Shown here: positions 17,287 through 25,119 of the stretch, in pieces
Layout: each line of letters starts with the position of its first letter
How positions within the stretch are numbered: position 1 is the stretch's first letter
From: Radicibacter daui
GTDB lineage: Bacteria; Pseudomonadota; Alphaproteobacteria; Radicibacterales; Radicibacteraceae
Assembly (NCBI GenBank): GCA_030657355.1
Contig: CP131057.1
Location: 455,501 to 519,500, forward strand
Direction of reading: 5' to 3'
DNA length: 64,000 nucleotides
Program-made: the position numbers and the translations under genes
Notes under the pieces: model-generated
Told to the model about the DNA's origin: nothing
Databases searched by the model: none
The model's input: only the letters and a program-made list of their open reading frames with translations

Positions 17287-17652
17287 CTAGTTGGGATTGA
17301 AGCGCAGGCTCGCCAGCACCTGCAGCCAGCGGTCGGCGGCAGGCTCGTGCATGCCGACGGCCAGGGAATGCGTCAGATATGTCGTCAGGTTGTGCATGAT
17401 GTTGCTGTTGAGTTCGCGGGCATTATAGAGGATCGGGTGCATGCGCACCGAGCTGTCCGCAAACTCGAAGACCAGGGAGTTGCCGCCTTCGGCGGTGGCC
17501 TTGTAACGCACGCCGATCACGTCGAGCAGCTGCATGATATCCTTGGTGCGTACGTGAAAATTCGCCTTGTTCTGCGAAAGCACGCTGCTCTCGAGGATCT
17601 CACCATCGGACTGGTGTGTCCTCACACTGACCACGATATCGAAGACGAGCAC
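17287..17652 (-). CDS. Hypothetical protein (121 aa)
   Basis: I do not recognise a family. Starting at GTG 17652 (preceded by GGAGAAG; a TTG start at 17670 is also open) it reads as a soluble alpha/beta protein: LVFDIVVSVRTHQSDGEIL, then FHVRTKDIMQLLDVIGVRYKA, SLVFEFADSSVRMH and a C-terminal helical region ending LQVLASLRFNPN. No signal peptide, membrane helix or catalytic motif is visible. A shared terminator closes it. Its upstream neighbour on the same strand is the 17821 phosphatase, 168 bases away. Confidence 0.6.
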   Translation of the reverse strand: MLVFDIVVSVRTHQSDGEILESSVLSQNKANFHVRTKDIMQLLDVIGVRYKATAEGGNSLVFEFADSSVRMHPILYNARELNSNIMHNLTTYLTHSLAVGMHEPAADRWLQVLASLRFNPN

Positions 17653-17820
17653 CCCACTTCTCCGGCTCAAGGATTATTCGGCAGGAAACCATAACGCCAA
17701 AACATCAATCTTTCGAGGGACTTTCCCGTTTGCCGGGAGCGATACCGCAAAGAGCGGCGTTTAATTTTCCCTTTAAGGCCAGGAGAGCAAAGTCGCGGTG
17801 CCGGTTGTAACCTCTGCTCC

Positions 17821-18402
17821 TCAGTCGCCATCGGATAACAGTCCGTCACCATCGCCAAGGTTCCCTGTCCTCTCCCTTGCCAGAAGGTAGTTCTCCTGTT
17901 CCCGGGTTTCTATAGCCTTGCTGCTATGCTGCTTCCGGATGAGTGCTATGGCTTGCCGCGCAGAAAGGCCATGGTTCATGGCAAAGCGGGCCGCAACAGT
18001 TCCCGTCCGGCCGAGGCCGGCGAGGCAGTGGAGGGCAACGCGACCGCCCGTGGCGAAAATTTTTTCTGCGGCACCCCAGGCTCCATCCAGCGCAATATCG
18101 AGCTCTGGCGTCGGAATTGCCATGTCCGGGATCGGCACAAGATGCCAATCGATGCCTCGGTGGCGATATGCCTTTGCGTAAACGGCCGGGCCGAGGGCGA
18201 ATTCATGAGGCTGCAAACAGGACAGTACAAGCCGGACATTCATAGTCTTCAGCCGGGTCAGGTCTTCCGCCAGAAAAACCTCGGTCGCCAATATTCCACG
18301 CCGTGTACGGCGCGTGCCCGGGCAAGACATGAGATAGAGATGTCTGTCAGAGTTAGGGAGCGTAAAGTCGCTGAAACGCAGCGCAGAGAAAGAGCTTGAC
18401 AT
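17821..18402 (-). CDS. Dual-specificity-type protein phosphatase
   Basis: 193 residues from ATG 18402. The P-loop is HCLAGLGRTGT with Cys126 and Arg132 (C-x5-R). The general-acid Asp is likely D93 in VPIPDMAIP, about 33 residues ahead as expected. The N-terminal region (FSDFTLPNSDRHLYLMSCPG) resembles that of the second phosphatase at 22000-22545. Such cysteine phosphatases hydrolyse phospho-Tyr/Ser/Thr, phosphoinositides or small phosphate esters. It is divergent from an amino-acid ABC permease gene and shares its operator region, so the two probably respond to the same GntR regulator. Confidence 0.85.
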   Translation of the reverse strand: MSSSFSALRFSDFTLPNSDRHLYLMSCPGTRRTRRGILATEVFLAEDLTRLKTMNVRLVLSCLQPHEFALGPAVYAKAYRHRGIDWHLVPIPDMAIPTPELDIALDGAWGAAEKIFATGGRVALHCLAGLGRTGTVAARFAMNHGLSARQAIALIRKQHSSKAIETREQENYLLARERTGNLGDGDGLLSDGD

Positions 18403-18412
18403 AACATGGCGT

Positions 18413-18424
18413 CCTGAATTCAGG
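18413..18424. promoter_or_regulatory. 12-bp palindrome in phosphatase/permease divergent promoter
   Basis: CCTGAATTCAGG is a perfect palindrome directly abutting the TGTATAC operator. It could be a second protein-binding site or the start of a hairpin in the phosphatase 5' leader. Confidence 0.4.
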
Positions 18425-18425
18425 A

Positions 18426-18447
18426 TATACATGTATACAGGCATACC
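18426..18447. promoter_or_regulatory. GntR-regulon operator, copy 1
   Basis: TGTATAC-AG-GCATACC (18432-18447) matches 5 of 7 in the right half-site to the perfect copy at 20797-20814. The left half also forms the palindrome TATACATGTATA (18426-18437). It is located between the divergent phosphatase (18402) and permease (18489) genes, so it could control both. Confidence 0.6.
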
Positions 18448-18488
18448 TACACAATCAGGCCTGGTCAATAACCGCAAGAGGACGCCAG

Positions 18489-19667
18489 ATGAAGGCGCAG
18501 ATCTCCGGGCCCACACTGTCACCGCGCAGGTTGCTGGCAACGCGCAACGCGCGCCGGATAGCCCTTCAGGCGCTGGTGCTATCAGGGCTCGTCCTGCTCG
18601 CGTTCTTATTGCTTCGAAACTTGCTGCAAAACCTCCACGCCGCCGGGATGGCCGTCGATTTTTCGTTCCTGCTGAATGAGAGCGGCTTTGACGTCAATGA
18701 GAGCCTGATCCCGTACAGCTCCAAAGACACCTATCTGGCTGCGCTGACGGTCGGCCTTTTGAACACGCTCCACCTGACGGTGGTCTGCGTTATTTGTGCC
18801 AGCGCTATCGGCCTCGCAATCGAGTGGATAAGGCACAGCGAGATAAAGCTGCTGCGTCTTTATTGCCGGCTCTATATCGACAGCATGCGCAACCTGCCCA
18901 AGCTACTCATTCTTCTGGCGATTTACGTCCTCCTGGTCATGGACCTGCCGGTCGCGCGCAATGCCCTGTCCTTTTTTGATGTGGCCTATCTGTCGAACCG
19001 GGGCCTTAACCTGCCGGCGCTGACCCTGCACAAACCGCATATCGATGACCCCGCCCTTGCCACCAGCGCGGCGCTTTACAGCGGGGCTGTGCTTTTTTTC
19101 TGGTTCCTTTTGCGCCACTGCCTCGTGAGCCGGTTTTTACGGTTGGCCCTGCCTGTCTGCCTTCTGGTGGCCGGCCTTGCCTTCATTACCGGCATGATCC
19201 GTGTCGATCTGCCCCGGTTTTCCGGTTTCAACTTCCGGGGTGGCAGCGCCATCTCTCTTCAGTTCTTCAGTCTTGCCGTCGCGCTCAGCCTCTATCACGG
19301 CGCCCAGATTGCAGAGGTGGTCCGTGCCGGTTTTAAGGCCGTCCCCAACGGGCAGGATGAAGCCGGGCGAGCCCTGGGGTTGGGACGGTTGCAAATATTC
19401 TGGCTGGTCGTGCTGCCGCAAGCCCTGCGGGTTATGATCCCGCCCCTGACCAACCAGTATCTCAATCTGCTGAAGAACACTTCGATCGGGCTTGCCGTCG
19501 GTTATTCGGATCTGGTGTCGGTGATGAACACTTCGATCAACCAGACTTTCCGACCGGTCGAACTGATGCTTGTCACCATGTCAGTCTATCTGGTGGTGGG
19601 GATACTGGCTTCGGCCTGCCTCAATGTCTTTAATCGCCGCATGCAGTTAAAGGGAGGACAGGGATGA
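18489..19667 (+). CDS. Amino-acid ABC transporter permease (AapQ-like)
   Basis: 392 residues, the long form typical of AapQ/BztB, with an N-terminal basic region (SPRRLLATRNARRIALQ), about eight hydrophobic segments and the large periplasmic insertion characteristic of the family. The EAA loop is RALGLGRLQIFWLVVLPQALRVMIPPLTNQYLNLLKNTS. It pairs with the next gene (overlap of 4 bases, ATGA). In the family Q and M form the channel for broad-range L-amino acids. Confidence 0.9.
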   Translation: MKAQISGPTLSPRRLLATRNARRIALQALVLSGLVLLAFLLLRNLLQNLHAAGMAVDFSFLLNESGFDVNESLIPYSSKDTYLAALTVGLLNTLHLTVVCVICASAIGLAIEWIRHSEIKLLRLYCRLYIDSMRNLPKLLILLAIYVLLVMDLPVARNALSFFDVAYLSNRGLNLPALTLHKPHIDDPALATSAALYSGAVLFFWFLLRHCLVSRFLRLALPVCLLVAGLAFITGMIRVDLPRFSGFNFRGGSAISLQFFSLAVALSLYHGAQIAEVVRAGFKAVPNGQDEAGRALGLGRLQIFWLVVLPQALRVMIPPLTNQYLNLLKNTSIGLAVGYSDLVSVMNTSINQTFRPVELMLVTMSVYLVVGILASACLNVFNRRMQLKGGQG

Positions 19668-20761
19668 CGCAGCTGGAGTGCTTGCCAACGCGCATGCCCC
19701 GCCAGTTCGGCCAGTGGTGGGCGGGCCTGCGGCAGCAATATTTCCCGACCCGTGGTGCCACGCTCATCAATCTTCTGCTGGGCGTGCTGTCGCTGGCCGG
19801 CCTTGGCGCCGCACTGGATTGGGGTATTTTTTCTGCGGCTTGGCTGCCGGGTGGCCCCGAGATCTGTGCGGCCCATAGCGGAGCCTGCTGGGCGTTTCTG
19901 TGGGAAAAGTGGCAGGTAATATTGCTGGGTGCTTTCCCCAGAAACGCCATGTGGCGCCCGCTTCTGGGGGTTGGTGTGGTGGTGATCGTTCTCGTCACGC
20001 TGGCGCGGTTACGCTGGCCAGCACGAACCAGCATTGTAATGCTGGCGGTTGCCTTTGCCGGCCTTTTTGCCTTGCTGGACGGACGGCCGCTGGGGCTGGA
20101 GCAGGTGGAAATGGTCAGATGGCATGGCATTGCCGTGGTGACATTTCTGGGCGTGTTCAGCCTGTTTGCCGCCTTTCCTGTCGGTATCCTGCTGGCATTG
20201 ATGCGCGTCGACGGGCCACCACTCTTGTCCTGGCTGGCAACAGGCTATGTCGAGGTCGTGCGGGCGGTGCCACTGGTCACCGTCCTCTTCTTCGGTGTTT
20301 TTGTTTTGCCGCTGCTGCTGCCGCCCAGCCTCAAATACCCGCCACTACTGGTCACATTGCTGGCGCTCATCCTGTTTAACGCTGCCTATTTCGCGGAAGA
20401 CATCCGGGGCGGCCTGCAGGCGGTACCGCGCGGACAATATCAGGCCGCAGAGTCTCTGGGCCTCGGGTATCTGGCACGCATCCGCTGCATTATCCTGCCC
20501 CAGGCCATATCTGTTGCCATCCCGGCCCTGACCAACACCATCATCGGGGCGTTCAAGGACACCTCGCTCGTCGCGATGGTTGGCATCTTCGACCTGCTGG
20601 CGACGACACGCATGGCGTTTAGCGATCCGGTCTGGCAGCGGCAGGCCCCCGAGGGCCTGGTGATTGTCGGGTTGCTCTATCTGGGGGCGTGCTGGGCTAT
20701 CGCCCGCCATAGCCGCACCATGGAGCGGCACGTCGCGGGCTGGCTTGGCAACGGGCGATAA
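19664..20761 (+). CDS. Amino-acid ABC transporter permease (AapM-like)
   Basis: 365 residues, starting within the stop of the Q permease. The N-terminal extension with its own membrane helices is typical of AapM. The EAA motif is ESLGLGYLARIRCIILPQAISVAIPALTNTIIGAFKDTSLVAMVG. Q and M form the heterodimeric membrane part. No AapP-type ATPase follows, so the ATP-binding subunit must come from elsewhere in the genome. Confidence 0.9.
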   Translation: MTQLECLPTRMPRQFGQWWAGLRQQYFPTRGATLINLLLGVLSLAGLGAALDWGIFSAAWLPGGPEICAAHSGACWAFLWEKWQVILLGAFPRNAMWRPLLGVGVVVIVLVTLARLRWPARTSIVMLAVAFAGLFALLDGRPLGLEQVEMVRWHGIAVVTFLGVFSLFAAFPVGILLALMRVDGPPLLSWLATGYVEVVRAVPLVTVLFFGVFVLPLLLPPSLKYPPLLVTLLALILFNAAYFAEDIRGGLQAVPRGQYQAAESLGLGYLARIRCIILPQAISVAIPALTNTIIGAFKDTSLVAMVGIFDLLATTRMAFSDPVWQRQAPEGLVIVGLLYLGACWAIARHSRTMERHVAGWLGNGR

Positions 20762-20792
20762 TTTCGCACTGCAATAGATTTGTGGTGAAACT

Positions 20793-20798
20793 TATAAT
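20793..20798 (+). promoter_or_regulatory. -10 box of the AapJ-like gene
   Basis: Perfect TATAAT; a weak -35 candidate (TGCAAT) lies 17 bases upstream at 20770-20775. The box overlaps the first bases of the operator at 20797-20814, so bound regulator would block RNA polymerase. Confidence 0.6.
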
Positions 20799-20814
20799 GT
20801 ATACCTGTATACAT
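20797..20814. promoter_or_regulatory. GntR-regulon operator, copy 2 (perfect)
   Basis: ATGTATAC-CT-GTATACAT is a perfect 8-bp inverted repeat with a 2-base centre. It overlaps the TATAAT -10 box and precedes the binding-protein gene by 45 bases. It serves as the reference site for copies at 18432 and 23220. Confidence 0.75.
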
Positions 20815-20858
20815 CTAACACCCAGCAGGGGAGTATCCAGCTTAGAGGGGAAGTCTGA

Positions 20859-21908
20859 ATGCGTAACTGTCTGTCCAGATTGGCCGTCGCTACGGCCCTT
20901 GTGATTACTGCAGCGGCAGCATCATCCGCATCTGCCGGTGAAGTGATGGACCATATTCGCTCCAATGGCAAAATCGTCTGCCTCGTGAACAGCAACTCAC
21001 CGGGCTTTTCGGTGCCCGGCAGCGACGGTGTCTATAGCGGTTTCAATCCGGATTTCTGCCGCATGGCAGCCGCTGCCATTTTTGGCGATGCGGCCAAGGC
21101 AGACATACGCGGCATCGGCTTCTCCGACAGCATGAAGACGATCGTCGCCGGCGATGCCGATATGGCCTCCCGCAGCATCACCAGGACCGGCCCTCGTGAC
21201 GCAGATCCGGGCATGGCCTTCGTGGTCACCACCTTCTATGACGGCCAGGGCTTCATGGTACCGAAGTCACTGGGCGTGACCCGCGCCGGGCAACTCGACG
21301 GTGCCACCATCTGCGCCGAGGAAGGCTCGACCTCGCTGCTCAACATTGCCGATTGGTTCACCGACAAGAAGCTGAGCTACAAGGTGGAAAACATCGCGGA
21401 CAAGACTGCTCGCCTGCAGGCCTTTTTCGGCGGCAAGTGCGATGTTATGTCGAGCGACTTCTCGGCGCTGGCGGCGGATCGCCTGCTGGCAAAAAATCCG
21501 GCGGATTTCATGATCCTGCCGGATATCATCTCTTCTGAACCGCTGACCCTGGTCGCCCGGCCGGACCAGGAGCTGGAAGAGACATTGTTCTGGTCCTTCC
21601 AGGTGATGCTGGCGGCCGAGCAGTACGGTGTTACTTCCAGGAACATCAACGAAGTCGTCACCGATCTCGACAAGCAGCCCAAGGCTGTGCAGCGCCTGTT
21701 CGGCCGGGATTCCGCAATGGGCGACATGGCGACCAAGATCGGCATCAACCAGGACTGGGCGATCCAGATCATCCGTCAGGTTGGCAATTACGGCGAAGTG
21801 TTTGAACGCTCGATCGGTGCGGACACCCCGCTCGGCATCATCCGCAAGGATACGCCAAACCGTCTGTGGAAAGATGGTGGCCTGCTTTATCCCTACCCGA
21901 TCCAGTAA
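20859..21908 (+). CDS. Amino-acid ABC transporter substrate-binding protein (AapJ-like)
   Basis: 349 residues. The signal peptide is cleaved near SASAGE (about residue 27). Type-II periplasmic binding fold with GVYSGFNPDFCRMAAAAIFG, the SRSITRTGPRD loop (AapJ/BztA families have a related T-R-T pattern contacting the amino-acid carboxylate), and the C-terminal GINQDWAIQIIRQVGNYGEVFERSIG typical of this group. It has its own promoter and operator downstream of the permease genes, unlike the usual J-Q-M-P order. A terminator follows. Confidence 0.92.
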   Translation: MRNCLSRLAVATALVITAAAASSASAGEVMDHIRSNGKIVCLVNSNSPGFSVPGSDGVYSGFNPDFCRMAAAAIFGDAAKADIRGIGFSDSMKTIVAGDADMASRSITRTGPRDADPGMAFVVTTFYDGQGFMVPKSLGVTRAGQLDGATICAEEGSTSLLNIADWFTDKKLSYKVENIADKTARLQAFFGGKCDVMSSDFSALAADRLLAKNPADFMILPDIISSEPLTLVARPDQELEETLFWSFQVMLAAEQYGVTSRNINEVVTDLDKQPKAVQRLFGRDSAMGDMATKIGINQDWAIQIIRQVGNYGEVFERSIGADTPLGIIRKDTPNRLWKDGGLLYPYPIQ

Positions 21909-21957
21909 GACTGGTTCGCATCGAAGCAACAATGCCATAAACTGGGGGCACGGACTT

Positions 21958-21985
21958 GAGCGCGGGTTTCCGCGCTCGCTTTTTT
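21958..21985 (+). terminator. Intrinsic terminator after the AapJ-like gene
   Basis: Stem GAGCGCGG / CCGCGCTC (21958-21965, 21970-21977), GTTT loop, then GCTTTTTT. It lies only 15 bases before the likely start of the second phosphatase, so that gene is expressed by read-through or an unseen promoter. Confidence 0.85.
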
Positions 21986-21999
21986 GAAGGGGGGCAACC

Positions 22000-22545
22000 C
22001 TGCCGGATCTATCGGTACTGTGTGATCTGTCGGGGCAAGGCGGGGTTTTGGCCTTTGGGCCCTGTCCCGGGCTTGTGGTCCAGCAAAGCGGTGCCCTGTC
22101 CCTTTCTGATCTGCAACTGGCAGATACGGTGCGTCAACTGCGTGCACTTCGTGTCCGCAGGGCCATCGTGCATATGGAAACGGAAGAGCTTCAGGATGTC
22201 GATTACACCGATATCTCGGACGCTCTGGAGAACGGTGGCATTGCCGTGACGCATTGCCCGATACCGGACTTTTCAGTGCCTGACGCCGCCTTGCAGGTGG
22301 CACTGGAGCCGATCTGGGACGAACTTGCGGTCCGGATCGGGCAAGGGGAGGGGGTTTTTCTTCATTGTCTGGCCGGCGACGGGCGCAGCGCCTTGATGGC
22401 TGGCTGCCTGCTGGTCCGTCTCGGAATGAGCGGGCAGGAGGCACTGATCAAAATCCGCGCTGCCCGGCCCGCCGCCATCGAAACCGAACAGCAACTTGCC
22501 TATCTGCTCGCTCAGCCGGCAGGCACAAGTAGCAGTTCACCATAG
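22000..22545 (+). CDS. Second dual-specificity-type phosphatase, probable CTG start
   Basis: 181 residues if translation starts at CTG 22000, which follows GAAGGGGGG at normal spacing; in-frame TTG at 22048 would remove the conserved N-terminal strand (LSVLCDLSGQGGVLAFGPCPG), which aligns with the first phosphatase. No ATG is in frame before the core. P-loop HCLAGDGRSA with Cys123 and Arg129; likely general acid D90 in CPIPDFSVPD. It differs from the first copy in having Ser-Ala instead of Thr-Gly after the P-loop Arg. The 3' end overlaps the convergent GntR gene by 34 bases. Confidence 0.78.
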   Translation: MPDLSVLCDLSGQGGVLAFGPCPGLVVQQSGALSLSDLQLADTVRQLRALRVRRAIVHMETEELQDVDYTDISDALENGGIAVTHCPIPDFSVPDAALQVALEPIWDELAVRIGQGEGVFLHCLAGDGRSALMAGCLLVRLGMSGQEALIKIRAARPAAIETEQQLAYLLAQPAGTSSSSP

Positions 22546-23153
22546 CGCCTGACCATTCTTGCCCGTGACGTAAAGACAGCACTCATGTCCAAAGAGCCGG
22601 CAAGCTGCTCCATTTCAGCCAGATCATCCCGCAGCAATGTCGCCGCACCCTGCGGATCGCGGCGAATGCCCTCCACAAAAGGCGGCGCTGTCCGGTAAAA
22701 GAGTATGTCGTCGGTGTGCTGAAGCAGGTCATCGCCGATCAGCCCGTTGCAGAAGACGTGCAGGTCCCGGATCATCGACCAGATCTTGTCAGCACCGGGC
22801 TGATCCCCAAGGCGCCGCCCCCGCATGATCAGGGCGTCGACCCGGTCCATGTCAGGCGCCGCAATAACAACCTTGAGGTCAGCCACGATTGCCAGAACCC
22901 GGCAACGGATCTCCAGATATTTGTCGACATCCTTGTCCCCCAGCCTCGCAACGATAGTTCCGACACCGGGACGCACCGTCGCCATTTTTTCATAGGCCAG
23001 CCGTTGCAGCACCTGGCGAATGGGCGTCCTGCTGACCTCGAACTCCAGGCCGAGCGCACCTTCGTGCAGAACTTCACCACTCCCGTAGGAGCCGACGCAA
23101 ATCCGGTCCCGGATTGTTTCGTAGATGACGTCTACCCTGGTTTTTTCTTGCAT
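22512..23153 (-). CDS. GntR-family regulator of the amino-acid transporter/phosphatase block
   Basis: 213 residues. The winged helix covers about 5-72 (IYETIRDRICVGSYGSGEVLHEGALGLEFEVSRTPIRQVLQRLAYEKMATVRPGVGTIV). A short helical FCD-type effector domain follows (YLEIRCRVLAIVADLK ... IRDLHVFCNGLIGDDLLQHTDDILFYRTAP). SD AGGAAAA precedes ATG 23153. An operator-like site lies 67-82 bases upstream and matches two more sites in the transporter block, so I infer autoregulation plus control of 17821-21908. Confidence 0.9.
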   Translation of the reverse strand: MQEKTRVDVIYETIRDRICVGSYGSGEVLHEGALGLEFEVSRTPIRQVLQRLAYEKMATVRPGVGTIVARLGDKDVDKYLEIRCRVLAIVADLKVVIAAPDMDRVDALIMRGRRLGDQPGADKIWSMIRDLHVFCNGLIGDDLLQHTDDILFYRTAPPFVEGIRRDPQGAATLLRDDLAEMEQLAGSLDMSAVFTSRARMVRRYGELLLVPAG

Positions 23154-23219
23154 TATATTTTCCTATCAACGACTTGCCCGGTTTCCTGCCCTGTCTTTGC
23201 AAAATGATCTTGCCATTGA

Positions 23220-23235
23220 TGTGTACAGGTGCACA
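23220..23235. promoter_or_regulatory. GntR-regulon operator, copy 3
   Basis: TGTGTAC-AG-GTGCACA: the two half-sites are inverted with one mismatch, and spacing and sequence match the copies at 18432 and 20797. It lies upstream of the GntR gene, which suggests autoregulation. Confidence 0.6.
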
Positions 23236-23486
23236 ATAACAGCAAGCAGGTTCAGGAAACATCCTCAGTCTTCCCCGGCCCAAACGGTCAGACGTTAACC
23301 GTCGGGCAAACAGGAAACCTGAGGGCACTTTCCAGCCTTCCGGCGCCTTTGGAGAGCAGACTTTAGCATGACATCTCCGAGTTGGGGTCATGCGAGCGAT
23401 GGGCGATATTTTGCCTGGGAGCACCAAGCCTTCCGGGTCGTTTTTTTGTCATCAAAATTACAAAAAAACCCTTATTTTTTAATGTG

Positions 23487-23515
23487 TTGACTCACTTTTT
23501 CTCCAGACTTATTAA
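23487..23515 (+). promoter_or_regulatory. Strong sigma70-type promoter of the 23.6-29.1 kb cassette
   Basis: TTGACT (23487-23492), 17-base spacer, TATTAA (23510-23515). Transcription would begin near 23522, about 65 bases before the first gene. This is the best consensus promoter in the window. Confidence 0.7.
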
Positions 23516-23587
23516 CATTTAGTTAACCATTAGCGGCACGATAGTTCCGTGCCAAATCTCACTTTTAGAGAAGGGGAGATGCTGGCG

Positions 23588-25081
23588 ATGTCGACCACGA
23601 CGGATCCGCTGCTCGACCCGGCCAGGGGCGAAAAGCTCATCAAGGCCGCAAAAGATAATCCGGTCCTGTTTGCCTTCGGAGCGGGCGCTTCAGCGGATAC
23701 CAGCGTATTGGCGGTCGACAAGACAAAGCCAGCCAAGGCGCTTTGGGATCTCTGCAAGAAAGCTGCGAACACCCGTAAGGGTGCCTTCGGGACAATTCTG
23801 TTCCAGAACGGCACTGCTGTGGTGCAGTGCGAACAGAACACCACCACCCAGCTTGCCCGGGCGATGCTCGCCTATTTCAAGGCCAACAAGATATCCTTGA
23901 AGGTGGAGGAACTGGCAGGCGATGCGCCTGAGGCCACCGAGGACGCGGCCGACGAAGAGGATGCTGAAGCCAGCAGCTCGCGGCCCGCGGCGAGCAAGGC
24001 AGAAAAAGAAGGGGAAGGGGAAGGGGACGAAGACATCCCCGAGGGCAAGTGCTTTGACCCCGAGATCATAATCGCGCTGATCCGGCGGGCAAGAAAGGTT
24101 GCCCGGCCCTTTGCCTTCGGCATTACGCCCGAGCGGCAGAACATCCTTGCCATGCATCCGAGGCTGGACGGCGACAAGCTGGCAAGAAAACTGCGCCAGG
24201 AAGGCGCGCGCAAGGGTGTGTGGGGCACCGTTCAGCTCGATGGAGCAGTCGCCGTCTTTGCTTGCGAAAAAGAGCCGTTCGCCGGGGTGAAGAAGGGGTT
24301 GAGGCGCTGGTTCAAGGATCAGGGCCTTGCCATCAAGTTCCGGCTTCTGGGCCCTGAAGGCGATTTCGAAGACCCGGAAGATGATGAGATTGCAGCCGAG
24401 GCATCCTCTGCCGCCGCCACATCGTCTGACGCCGCGCCGGCCAACCCGGATATCGAGCGCATGCGTGCCCAGCTGGCCAATGCAAAAGCTCGGCTGGATG
24501 CAGCGCAGGAGCAGGATCCGGACCGCGCTGACGACATCCGGCGCGAGAGAGCCAGATTTGAAGCTGCCGCCGCAGCCGGAGACGTCGCCGGCGCACGGGA
24601 CGCGCTTCAGGCGTTGGCGGCATTGTCCCGGCTTTCAGCAGAGAGCGCCGATAATCCGCCGCGTGGCAGCTTCGTTGCGTTACAGAAAAGCAGGCTCGAC
24701 TGGGATGCTCTGCGCAAGAACATCCAGACACAGCTGCAATCTCTGGAGAAATCCATCTTTGACGCTGTCCGTGCCCACAATGCCGACCCCGCGGCCGAGG
24801 ATATTTTCGAGGAAGAAGAGGTCACCCTGGGTGTCGGCCAGCTTTACCGCATCCTGGACGGCCTTGATACGCGCCTCATCGACAAGCTGGACGAAGCCCT
24901 GAACAGCGAAGGCGATCAGCGCCGGGCGCGACATGCCGAAGCCGCGCGGATCGTTGAGGAATACCAGAGCTTTGTCGATAGCGATCCGCTGATTGGCGAG
25001 ATCGACGAGAACGGCTTTTTGCCGACATCCATCCGCGGTGACGCCCTGAGCGCCCTGGGGGCATTAGCCCGCCAGCTCTGA
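23588..25081 (+). CDS. Unknown protein with duplicated FAFG/KG-x-GT domain (cassette gene 1)
   Basis: 497 residues from ATG 23588 (AGGGGAG nine bases upstream; ATG 23579 and GTG 23549 are also open). Two copies of a roughly 95-residue domain are visible, at 15-109 and 157-256. Both share FAFG, a central Leu-rich helix, KG-(F/W)-GT, an AV--CE strand and (Y/W)FK near the end. The linkers are very acidic (about 110-155, 257-285). A coiled-coil-like region (about 287-345) and a helical C-terminal part with an acidic patch (IFEEEE) follow. No signal peptide, membrane helix or catalytic motif is seen. I know no family for the repeat. It lies 38 bases ahead of the metallopeptidase-like gene, so the two are probably cotranscribed. 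Confidence 0.8.
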   Translation: MSTTTDPLLDPARGEKLIKAAKDNPVLFAFGAGASADTSVLAVDKTKPAKALWDLCKKAANTRKGAFGTILFQNGTAVVQCEQNTTTQLARAMLAYFKANKISLKVEELAGDAPEATEDAADEEDAEASSSRPAASKAEKEGEGEGDEDIPEGKCFDPEIIIALIRRARKVARPFAFGITPERQNILAMHPRLDGDKLARKLRQEGARKGVWGTVQLDGAVAVFACEKEPFAGVKKGLRRWFKDQGLAIKFRLLGPEGDFEDPEDDEIAAEASSAAATSSDAAPANPDIERMRAQLANAKARLDAAQEQDPDRADDIRRERARFEAAAAAGDVAGARDALQALAALSRLSAESADNPPRGSFVALQKSRLDWDALRKNIQTQLQSLEKSIFDAVRAHNADPAAEDIFEEEEVTLGVGQLYRILDGLDTRLIDKLDEALNSEGDQRRARHAEAARIVEEYQSFVDSDPLIGEIDENGFLPTSIRGDALSALGALARQL

Positions 25082-25119
25082 TCCACCGCCTGTTTGCACA
25101 TTTCCGTCAGGATCGTCCG

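Larger units (their letters stand above)
23154..23587. other. 434-bp divergent intergenic region, AT-rich on the right
   Basis: Holds a GntR operator copy on the left and a strong sigma70-type promoter on the right. The middle (about 23240-23460) shows no gene, terminator or RNA fold that I can support. G+C falls sharply from about 23440 to 23530. Confidence 0.5.

Noticed and set aside
23240-23460. Possible riboswitch or small RNA upstream of the cassette
   Set aside because: I could not build a convincing stem set or a terminator; left undescribed rather than named.
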